Below are positions 57,894 through 64,000 of a DNA stretch of 64,000 nt, in pieces. The translations under genes were made by a program, and so were the position numbers. Positions within the stretch are counted from its first letter, which is position 1, and each line of letters starts with the position of its first letter. A model generated the notes under the pieces. That model was given only the letters and a program-made list of their open reading frames with translations. It was not told the origin of the DNA and ran no database searches. This DNA is from Cellulomonas cellasea (lineage in GTDB: Bacteria; Actinomycetota; Actinomycetes; Actinomycetales; Cellulomonadaceae): positions 1 to 64,000 of the forward strand of contig NZ_BJLR01000017.1 of assembly GCF_006538745.1 (NCBI RefSeq), written 5' to 3'.

Positions 57894-58712
57894 ATGCGCT
57901 CGTCCCGTCGTCTGCTCGCCGTGCCCGCGGCCGTCGCCCTGCTGTGGAGCCTCACGGCCTGCAGCGGCTCCACCACCGAGGCGAGCACCGAGCCCACCAC
58001 GAAGCCGTCGGCCACGGCCGAGGCGACGGAGGAGGCCGTCGAGATCACGCAGGCGAACTTCCTCCAGACGATCGCCGACGCGCAGGCCGAGGCCAGCAGC
58101 TACGACTTCACGATGTCGACGACCGCCGAGGGGCAGGCGATGGCGGCCACCGGGTCGGTGCAGGTCGAGGACGGCGGCGCGCAGGCGCTCTCGATGGTCA
58201 TGGAGCTCCCCGAGATGGGGCAGATGGAGGTCCGCATGGCGGGCGGCCTGACCTACATGAACCTCGGCGAGATGACCGGCGGCAAGTTCCTGCAGATCGA
58301 CCCCGAGGACGCCTCGAACCCGCTCGCCGCGGGCCTCGGCGACATGACGGGCGAGATCGACCCGACGAAGGCGCTCGCCGGTGCCGAGGCGGCCGTCACG
58401 AGCGTGACGAAGAAGGGTGACGCGGAGGACGTCGACGGCGTCCAGGCGACGCCCTACGAGGTCGTCCTCGACCCGTCCAAGCTCCCCGAGGAGCAGCGTG
58501 CCGGTCTCGACCAGGCCGCCGCGGCGGGTGTCGCGATCCCGACGACCTTCGTCTACACGTACTGGCTCGACGCCGAGAACCTCGTGCGCAAGATGGCGTT
58601 CGACCTCATGGGCTCGAAGACCGAGATGACCTTCTCCAACTGGGGCAGCGCCGCGCCGGTGACCGCGCCGTCGGCGGACCAGATCACGACCGAGAACCCG
58701 TTCGCGGGCTGA
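57894..58712 (+). CDS. LppX/LprG-like lipoprotein
   Basis: 272 residues. Lipobox LTAC (~Cys23), Thr/Ala/Glu linker (~25-50), then an LppX_LprAFG-type half-barrel: ITQANFLQTIADAQAEASSYDF, VRMAGGLTYMNLGEMTGGKFLQI and IPTTFVYTYWLDAENLVRKMAFDL near the end. Relatives in mycobacteria carry lipids or acylglycans across the periplasm; here it probably binds a lipid at the outer membrane face. Met-rich for this genome. CAGGGGG 7 bases before the ATG. Followed by a strong terminator. Confidence 0.85.
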   Translation: MRSSRRLLAVPAAVALLWSLTACSGSTTEASTEPTTKPSATAEATEEAVEITQANFLQTIADAQAEASSYDFTMSTTAEGQAMAATGSVQVEDGGAQALSMVMELPEMGQMEVRMAGGLTYMNLGEMTGGKFLQIDPEDASNPLAAGLGDMTGEIDPTKALAGAEAAVTSVTKKGDAEDVDGVQATPYEVVLDPSKLPEEQRAGLDQAAAAGVAIPTTFVYTYWLDAENLVRKMAFDLMGSKTEMTFSNWGSAAPVTAPSADQITTENPFAG

Positions 58713-58746
58713 TCGCACGCCGGCCCCGGGCCGGCCGCACGCACCG

Positions 58747-58781
58747 GAGCCCGGCGTCGTCCCCGTGACGACGCCGGGCTC
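58747..58781 (+). terminator. Perfect 15-bp hairpin after lipoprotein gene
   Basis: GAGCCCGGCGTCGTC and its complement with a 5-base loop, 34 bases after the stop. Confidence 0.75.
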
Positions 58782-58879
58782 TCGTGCGTCCGGGGCTCGT
58801 GCGTGCGGGCGCGTGCGGGTCGACGGGCGGCCCGGGTGCGACGGGTGGGCGGGCGCCCTCGTGGTCCGCCGCGGGACCG

Positions 58880-59440
58880 CTACGGCGCCGTCTCCTCCAG
58901 CACGCGGTCGACGTCCTCCTGGATCGAGACGTAGGTCGCGACCGGTACGGACAGGAAGATCACGAGCGCCAGCACCACGCCGGCACCCACGACGACCCAG
59001 GCGGGGGTGGACAGCGCGGGGGCGCCGCGGAAGACGGCCCGCCGGTAGTCGCGCAGCGCCCGCCCGGCGAGGACGACCGCGACGAGAGCCGTCAGGTACC
59101 AGACGTTGTCGGGGCCGCCCATCGCGTGGCCGACGGCGGCGCCGACCAGGAGCACGGCCAGTGCCGCGCCGTAGGCCCAGCCGGCGTTGCGGCGGACGGC
59201 GCGCGCCTCGTCGAGCCGGTTGCGCAGGTACTCGGGGCTCTCCGAGACTCGGTCGGCGAGGTTGAGCGACTCGCCGAGCCGGGTGGGCACGCTCGGGCGG
59301 AAGCCGCCGGCAGACGGGACCGCGGGGGTCGGGTCCGGGGTCGTGTGCTCGGTCCATGCCGTGCCGTCGAACCAGCGCAGGACGCCCGCGGTCGCACCGT
59401 CGGCGTACCAGCCGGCGGGCGGGAGTCGGTCGTCGGTCAC
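58880..59440 (-). CDS. DUF2510 membrane protein
   Basis: 186 residues. N-terminal DUF2510 (PAGWYADG, LRWFDGTAWTEH, ~8-33), a helical segment (LNLADRVSESPEYLRNRLDEAR), then hydrophobic helices at ~88-105, ~112-128 and ~145-170. Function unknown. GTG start, with CACCAT 7 bases upstream (leaderless). Related at the N-terminus to the truncated protein at 1-447. Confidence 0.85.
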   Translation of the reverse strand: MTDDRLPPAGWYADGATAGVLRWFDGTAWTEHTTPDPTPAVPSAGGFRPSVPTRLGESLNLADRVSESPEYLRNRLDEARAVRRNAGWAYGAALAVLLVGAAVGHAMGGPDNVWYLTALVAVVLAGRALRDYRRAVFRGAPALSTPAWVVVGAGVVLALVIFLSVPVATYVSIQEDVDRVLEETAP

Positions 59441-59510
59441 GGCGTCGATGGTGGCAGACGGGAGCGGGACGGCCGGGGAGGACGGGGACGGTTCACCCGG
59501 GTGCGCGAGC

Positions 59511-59551
59511 GACCGGCCCCCGCCCGGCGGGGTGCTGGGCGGGGGCCGGTC
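59511..59551 (-). terminator. 15-bp hairpin after first hydrolase gene
   Basis: GACCGGCCCCCGCCC and complement, 11-base loop. Nearly the same arms as the terminator after the second hydrolase (61,574-61,609). Confidence 0.75.
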
Positions 59552-59571
59552 GGTGCTTCTGGGCTAGCGGG

Positions 59572-61455
59572 TCAGCTCCGCGGGAGCGCCCCCGGGACCG
59601 GCGGGACGACCGGCGGCAGACCGCGCTGCGGGGCGGACCGGGCGCCGGCGTCCGGTGCGTCGAGCGGGGTCGTGAACGGCTGCGCGTCGCCCACGCAGAG
59701 CGTGCCCTCGGCGGGCAGCGTGCCGTCGAGCAGGTAGGCGTCGATCGCGTCCGTCGCGCAGGCCGAGGTGCCGTACGCCGTGTGGCCCCAGCTGTCGCTC
59801 GACAGCAGGCGGCTCTTCGGCAGGGCCCGGTCGACCTTCACGGCGTTGTCGTAGTTCGTCGCGGGGTCCCAGTAGTTGCCGACGACGAGCACGGGGTTGG
59901 CCGTCACCTTGGTGAACGGACCGGTGTAGGCGTCCTCGTCGCGCACGGTCCACGTCCCGTTCGCGCACGGCGAGGAGTTCCAGGTCCACGCCCGGCCGAA
60001 GTCGGGCGCGCGCTGGTCGGCGCGGTCGGCGTGCCCGGGCCACGAGCGCGCGTAGACCGGGTTGCGGCCGTCGGTGCACTGGATCGAGAAGAACGCCTCG
60101 AGCGAGTTGTCGTACGGGAACGCGAGCCCCAGGGCCTCGTGCTGCTGCGCGGTCGCCGCCTCGGCGGCCTCCACCTGCTCCTGGATCGCACGGGCCTTCT
60201 CGACGAGGGCGCGCCGCGCGTCGTCCTGCGCCGCCGCCTCGTCGGTCCCCGGCTCGGCGGGCGCCTGCAGGAGCTGCCAGAAGAGCACCAGGTCCTGGTC
60301 GATGATGTCGGCCGCGTCGGCGGCGTACATGTCGACGAGCAGCCACGAGACCATGGTCGCGTAGGTCAGCGAGTAGACGACCTCGCCGGTCTCGGGGTCG
60401 GTCAGGTCGACCGGCTGCTCGAGCAGCGACGCCCGGATGTGCGCGTAGTTGTCCTGCGGGTCCCCGTACGCCGCGAACCGGCAGAACTCGGGGCCGGCCT
60501 TCTCGCAGCGGAGCAGGATCTCCTCGAACGCCTTCGCGGCGCCCTCCCCCGAGCGGATGCGGGTGAACGTCGGGACGTCGCGGTTGGCGCGGGTGCCGAC
60601 CCAGTCGGCCGCGTCGACGACGCCGTCGATCACGAGCGCCCGCACGCGGTCGGGGAACATGTTGGCGTAGTAGCTGCCCAGGATGCTGCCGTACGAGAAG
60701 CCGAGGTAGGACAGCTTCTCGTCGCCGACCATGCGGCGCAGGACGTCCATGTCGCGGGCGACCTCGGCCGTCGACATCGAGCCGGACAGCGGCCTGCCCG
60801 TCGTCGAGCACGCCTGCCCGATGTTCTCGGAGGCGACGACGTAGGCGGCCTCCTCCTCGTCGGTGACGGGGAACGGGATGTTCGCGCCCTCGATCGCGGC
60901 GGCCTGCTCGCCCATGTTCTCCCAGCAGCGCACGTTGTCGCTGTAGTTGGTGCCACGGGGGTCCATGCCGATGATGTCGAACCGCTCGAGGACCTCCGGG
61001 CCCAGGAACGACACCGCGGCCGCGGCGATCTCGACGCCCGAGCCGCCCGGGCCGCCGGGGTTGAGGAAGAGCGAGCCGATCTTGTTCGCCTGGTCGCTCG
61101 CCGGGTGCCGCAGGACGGCGACCGAGGTCGTCGCGCCCCGGGGCTCGTCGTAGTCGAGCGGCAGCTCGACGGTGGTGCACTCGTTGCCCTCGCCGAACGC
61201 CGGGCTGCAGTCGAACCAGCTCGGCGTGGGCGTCGGGACGCGGTCGACGCGCTGCGCCTCGATGTCGCCGATCGAGCCTCGGGCCGCGGGTGCTGCGGCG
61301 TTCGCGGCGGCAGCCGCTCCCGCGACGGCGGTACACGCGAGGGCGGTGGTCGCCAGGACGCGAGCCACCTCGTGGACGTGCGTGGTCGAGTCATCAGACC
61401 CCCTGTGACGTGCCGGGCGGTCGACGCCCCCCTGGCGCCGGCTCACGAGCGGCAT
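59572..61455 (-). CDS. Secreted tripeptidyl-aminopeptidase-type alpha/beta hydrolase, copy 1 (frameshifted signal peptide)
   Basis: 627 residues from ATG 61455. Same family as Streptomyces Slp/tripeptidyl aminopeptidases: oxyanion LNPGGPGGSG, MDPRGTNYSD, nucleophile Ser254 in YLGFSYGS, WDPATNYDNAV, and the C-terminal His in SDSWGHTAYG; several Cys for disulfides. Against copy 2, the Shine-Dalgarno ATG (61394, MTRPRTST, AGGGGG upstream) is conserved but out of frame after ~8 codons. The open frame must start elsewhere: ATG 61455 sits exactly 7 bases after a GAGTGT -10 (leaderless), GTG 61368 is the shorter alternative. Either way the hydrophobic signal helix (ARVLATTALACTAVAG) is in frame. Confidence 0.85.
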   Translation of the reverse strand: MPLVSRRQGGVDRPARHRGSDDSTTHVHEVARVLATTALACTAVAGAAAAANAAAPAARGSIGDIEAQRVDRVPTPTPSWFDCSPAFGEGNECTTVELPLDYDEPRGATTSVAVLRHPASDQANKIGSLFLNPGGPGGSGVEIAAAAVSFLGPEVLERFDIIGMDPRGTNYSDNVRCWENMGEQAAAIEGANIPFPVTDEEEAAYVVASENIGQACSTTGRPLSGSMSTAEVARDMDVLRRMVGDEKLSYLGFSYGSILGSYYANMFPDRVRALVIDGVVDAADWVGTRANRDVPTFTRIRSGEGAAKAFEEILLRCEKAGPEFCRFAAYGDPQDNYAHIRASLLEQPVDLTDPETGEVVYSLTYATMVSWLLVDMYAADAADIIDQDLVLFWQLLQAPAEPGTDEAAAQDDARRALVEKARAIQEQVEAAEAATAQQHEALGLAFPYDNSLEAFFSIQCTDGRNPVYARSWPGHADRADQRAPDFGRAWTWNSSPCANGTWTVRDEDAYTGPFTKVTANPVLVVGNYWDPATNYDNAVKVDRALPKSRLLSSDSWGHTAYGTSACATDAIDAYLLDGTLPAEGTLCVGDAQPFTTPLDAPDAGARSAPQRGLPPVVPPVPGALPRS

Positions 61456-61462
61456 GCGCGTC

Positions 61463-61492
61463 ACACTCCCGGCGCGCTCCGCGCAGCGTCAA
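61463..61492 (-). promoter_or_regulatory. Promoter of hydrolase copy 1
   Basis: TTGACG (61487-61492), 18 bases, GAGTGT (61463-61468) on the minus strand; both hexamers and the spacing are repeated before copy 2. A further conserved block, CACAGGTTCTCCACA on the plus strand (~61,499-61,513), lies just upstream. Confidence 0.65.
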
Positions 61493-61573
61493 GGGAACGC
61501 ACAGGTTCTCCACAAAGCGCGCAAAGTCGACGCCGGGCCGGTGCAGCACCGACGCCGTGCGGCGGGCGCACGG

Positions 61574-61609
61574 CCGGCCCCCGCCCAGCGGGTGCTGGGC
61601 GGGGGCCGG
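61574..61609 (-). terminator. 16-bp perfect hairpin after second hydrolase gene
   Basis: CCGGCCCCCGCCCAGC and complement with a 4-base loop. Confidence 0.78.
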
Positions 61610-61690
61610 TCGGTGGTGCGGTGGTGCGGTGCCGATCTCGAGCCGGTCAGGCCCGTCGGCGGCGGCCGCCCCGGTGAGGCGCCGGTGCGG

Positions 61691-63508
61691 TCAGTCCCGC
61701 GGCAGCGCCCCGGCGAACGGCGGCACCACGGGCGGCAGCCGGTCGGGCTGGGCCGAGCGGGCGTCGGCCTGCGGGCCCTCGAGCTCCTCGAGCGGGACGG
61801 TGAACGGCTGGTCGTCCCCGACGCACAGCGTCCCCGCGGGCGGCGTCGCACGCGTCAGCAGGTACGTGTCGATCGCGTCCGTCGCGCACGCCGACGTGCC
61901 GTACGCCGTGTGGCCCCAGCTGTCGCTCGACAGCAGCCGGCTGTTCGGCAGCAGCCGTGCCGCGTTCACTGCGCCGTCGTAGTTCGTCGCCGGGTCCCAG
62001 TAGTTGCCGACGACGAGCACGGGGTTGGCCGTCGCCTTCGTGAAGGTCCCGGTGTAGGCGTCCTCGTCGCGCACCGTCCACGTCTGCTGGGCGCAGGGCG
62101 CCGAGCCCCACGTCCACAGACGCCCGAAGTCCGGTGCCCGCTGGTCCGCGCGGTCGGCGTGCTCGGGCCACGACCGGGCGTAGACCGGGTTGCGGCTGTC
62201 CGTGCAGAGCACCGAGAGGAACGCCTCCGGCGAGTTGTCGTACGGGAACGCGAAGCCCAGAGCCGCCCGCTGCTCGGCCTCCGTCGTCCCCGCCGCCGCC
62301 GCCCGCTCCTGCTGCGTGCGGTACTTCTCGAGCAGCCCGTGGCGTGCGGCGTCCTGCTTCTCGGCCGCCTCGGTGCCTGGCTCCGCGGGCTCCTGCAGCA
62401 GCTCCCACACGAACGTCAGGTCCATGTCGACCCACTCCGCTCCGATCGGCGCGTACAGGTCGCCGAGCAGGAACGAGACGAGGATCGGGTACGTGAGCGT
62501 CAGGTAGACCTCGCCCGTCTCCGGGTCGACGAGGTCGAGCGGCTCCTCGCGCAGCGTGGCCTTGATCTCCGCGTACAGGTCCTGCGGGTCGCCGTACCCG
62601 GCCAGCCGGCAGAACTCCGGCCCCGCCTTCTCGCAGCGCAGCAGGATCTCGTCGAGCGCCGCCGCGGCACCCTCGCCCGAGCGGATCCGGGTCGTCACCG
62701 GGGTGTTCTGCGTCGCGCGGCTGCCCTGCCAGCCCGTCGGGTCGAGGACGCCGTCGATCGCGACGGCGCGGACCCGGCTCGGGAACATGTTGGCGTACAC
62801 GTTGCCGAGGTAGCTGCCGTAGGAGAAGCCCAGGTAGGTGAGCTGGGTGTCGCCGACCATGCGGCGCAGCACGTCCATGTCGCGGGCCACCTCGGCCGTC
62901 GACATCGAGCCGGACAGCGGCCGGCCCGCCGTCGAGCACGCCTGGCCGGTCCGCTCCGCCGCCGCGACGTACGCCGCCTCCTCGTCGTCCGTGACGGGGA
63001 ACGGGACGTCGGAGCCCTCGAGGTCGGCGGCCTGCTCGCCCATGTTCTCCCAGCAGCGGACGTTGTCGCTGAAGTTGGTCCCCCGCGGGTCCATGCCGAT
63101 GATGTCGAACTTCTCGAGCACCTCGGGGCCGAGGAACAGGGCCGCCTGCGCGGCGATGCCCACCCCCGAGCCGCCCGGGCCGCCGGGGTTGAGGAAGAGC
63201 GAGCCGAGCTTGTTCGCCTGGTCGGTCGCCGGGTGCCGCAGGACCGCGACGGCCGTCGTCGCGCCCTTCGGCTGGTCGTAGTCGAGCGGGAGGTCCACGG
63301 TCGTGCACTCGTTGCCCTCACCGAACGCCGGGCTGCAGTCGAACCAGCGCGGGGTGGGCGTGGGGACGCGGTCGACGCGCTGCGCCTCGACGTCCCCGAT
63401 CGGTGCGCGTGCGGAGGCCTGGGCCGCGGAGGCGCCGGTGGCGGCGGTGCCGACCAGCGCGAGAGCGGTCAGGACGGAGACGAGACTGGACGTGCGTGGT
63501 CGGTTCAT
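61691..63508 (-). CDS. Secreted tripeptidyl-aminopeptidase-type alpha/beta hydrolase, copy 2
   Basis: 605 residues. Signal peptide (MNRPRTSSLVSVLTALALVG..., ends ASA ~28), then the same domain as copy 1, with which it is very similar along its whole length: LNPGGPGGSG, MDPRGTNFSD, nucleophile Ser229 in YLGFSYGS, WDPATNYDGAV, SDSWGHTAYG. It should release N-terminal tripeptides from extracellular peptides. The ATG at 63508 has AGGGGG upstream. Intact, so it shows the ancestral start that copy 1 has lost. Tandem duplicate with own promoter and terminator. Confidence 0.93.
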   Translation of the reverse strand: MNRPRTSSLVSVLTALALVGTAATGASAAQASARAPIGDVEAQRVDRVPTPTPRWFDCSPAFGEGNECTTVDLPLDYDQPKGATTAVAVLRHPATDQANKLGSLFLNPGGPGGSGVGIAAQAALFLGPEVLEKFDIIGMDPRGTNFSDNVRCWENMGEQAADLEGSDVPFPVTDDEEAAYVAAAERTGQACSTAGRPLSGSMSTAEVARDMDVLRRMVGDTQLTYLGFSYGSYLGNVYANMFPSRVRAVAIDGVLDPTGWQGSRATQNTPVTTRIRSGEGAAAALDEILLRCEKAGPEFCRLAGYGDPQDLYAEIKATLREEPLDLVDPETGEVYLTLTYPILVSFLLGDLYAPIGAEWVDMDLTFVWELLQEPAEPGTEAAEKQDAARHGLLEKYRTQQERAAAAGTTEAEQRAALGFAFPYDNSPEAFLSVLCTDSRNPVYARSWPEHADRADQRAPDFGRLWTWGSAPCAQQTWTVRDEDAYTGTFTKATANPVLVVGNYWDPATNYDGAVNAARLLPNSRLLSSDSWGHTAYGTSACATDAIDTYLLTRATPPAGTLCVGDDQPFTVPLEELEGPQADARSAQPDRLPPVVPPFAGALPRD

Positions 63509-63576
63509 CGAGCCCCCTGGGACGTGCCACGCGGTCGGCGCCCCCCTGGCGCCGGCTCGCGGCTGGCATGCGCGCC

Positions 63577-63606
63577 ACCTTCCCGGTGTCCGGTCTGCAC
63601 CGTCAA
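63577..63606 (-). promoter_or_regulatory. Promoter of hydrolase copy 2
   Basis: TTGACG (63601-63606), 18 bases, GAAGGT (63577-63582). The conserved block CACAGGTTCTCCACA occurs at ~63,614-63,628. An ATG 7 bases past the -10 (63569) is conserved with copy 1 but here opens a frame different from the hydrolase. Confidence 0.65.
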
Positions 63607-63744
63607 GGCCGGGCACAGGTTCTCCACACGCCGTGCAAAGCACCGCCGCGCCGGGGGTGGGTGACGCGCCGCCTGCACGGTGCGAGAGTGGCTGCGACGA
63701 CCGCCCGCGTGCCCGACGACGGGGCACCGACCGGAGGAGAGCCC

Positions 63745-64000
63745 GTGGCCCGACGCATCGCCACCGCCGACCGAGTGAGCCGCGACGAGCTGCTCGCGTT
63801 CCTGCGCCCGCGCCACCACGCCGTGCTGCTCACCCGCCGCAGGTCCGGCGCGCCGCAGCTCTCGCCCGTGACGTGCGGGGTCGACGACTCCGGGTGCCTC
63901 GTCGTCTCGACGTACCCGGACCGCGCCAAGGCGGTCAACGTCCGGCGGGACGCCCAGGTCAGCGCGTGCGTGATGTCGGACGACTTCGACGGGCCGTGGG
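63745..64000 (+). CDS. PPOX-class F420-dependent oxidoreductase-like protein (5' part only)
   Basis: 85 codons visible. Split-barrel flavin/F420 protein start: VSRDELLAFLRPRHHAVLLT, then PQLSPVTCGVDDSGCLVVST, AKAVNVRRDAQVSACVM, as in pyridoxamine-5'-phosphate-oxidase-like F420 enzymes. GGAGGAGAG precedes the GTG. Runs off the window. Divergent from hydrolase copy 2. Confidence 0.85.
   Translation, partial: MARRIATADRVSRDELLAFLRPRHHAVLLTRRRSGAPQLSPVTCGVDDSGCLVVSTYPDRAKAVNVRRDAQVSACVMSDDFDGPW

Noticed and set aside
61340-61394. ATG 61394 as the start of hydrolase copy 1
   Set aside because: It has the better ribosome site and matches copy 2, but its frame leaves the hydrolase after about eight codons; recorded instead as a frameshift finding.

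Overview
The window is very GC-rich DNA from an actinobacterium, most likely Cellulomonas or a close relative in the Micrococcales. This rests on content: two secreted cellulases (GH5 and GH6) that each carry an N-terminal CBM2 and a Pro/Thr linker, a GH16-like enzyme with a CBM13 lectin tail, a C50-carotenoid operon, BldC, DUF3073, DUF2510 and DUF6318 proteins, and many leaderless promoters of the form TANNNT-N6/7-start codon. No rRNA, insertion sequence, integrase, prophage or CRISPR array is visible. Four tRNA genes are present.

Layout. 1-7.8 kb: a truncated DUF2510 protein, then a minus-strand lipid-metabolism operon (thiolase, long FabG-type reductase, MaoC hydratase; each junction a 4-bp GTGA overlap), divergent from a TetR regulator translationally coupled to a large acyl-CoA oxidase. 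8-17.2 kb: a two-GAF GGDEF/EAL protein, a divergent histidyl-tRNA synthetase, small proteins (DUF1905, DUF1761), TerC, an APH-fold kinase and a DUF2599 lipoprotein. 17.2-26.6 kb: an FnIII-CBM2 protein without a catalytic domain, purL, rsgA, a secreted repeat (beta-solenoid-like) protein, then the GH5 and GH6 cellulases, each with its own inverted-repeat operator candidate and terminator. 26.7-31.4 kb: SCP2-like protein, membrane protein, purF-purM, DUF3073, bldC (the usual actinobacterial purF neighbourhood). 31.5-36.2 kb: Ada-AlkA fusion followed by an Ogt-type methyltransferase, DUF3618 and holin-like membrane proteins, an SMP-30 protein, and tRNA-Glu, -Asp and -Phe. 36.4-45.0 kb: metallopeptidase, LLM flavoprotein, galE, and the crtE-crtB-orf51-crtI-crtYe-crtYf-crtEb operon. 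45.1-54.5 kb: MscS channel, two GlsB/YeaQ-type proteins, deazaflavin-type nitroreductase, an autonomous Fic protein with an operator array, a PKD/DUF6318 pair, YqeY and the GH16-CBM13 enzyme. 54.7-64 kb: beta-lactamase-fold hydrolase, tRNA-Lys, an unknown protein, a LppX/LprG-like lipoprotein, a second DUF2510 protein, a tandem pair of secreted tripeptidyl-peptidase-type alpha/beta hydrolases, and the start of a PPOX-class flavoprotein.

How it fits together. The window encodes a cellulose/beta-glucan-degrading secretome, secreted peptidases, a complete route from prenyl diphosphates to a C50 carotenoid, purine synthesis genes and a two-gene alkylation-repair unit. The least explained items are regulatory or structural: four near-palindromes spanning the promoter and start of fic; a 7-bp-arm palindrome lying over the -10 of crtE; a 51-codon ORF coupled on both sides between crtB and crtI, followed by a 15-bp repeat that supplies several in-frame GTG codons at the CrtI start; three 36-bp repeats of alternating perfect palindromes next to the DUF2599 lipoprotein promoter; and a hydrolase duplicate whose signal peptide is frameshifted relative to its sister yet remains open through an upstream leaderless ATG.
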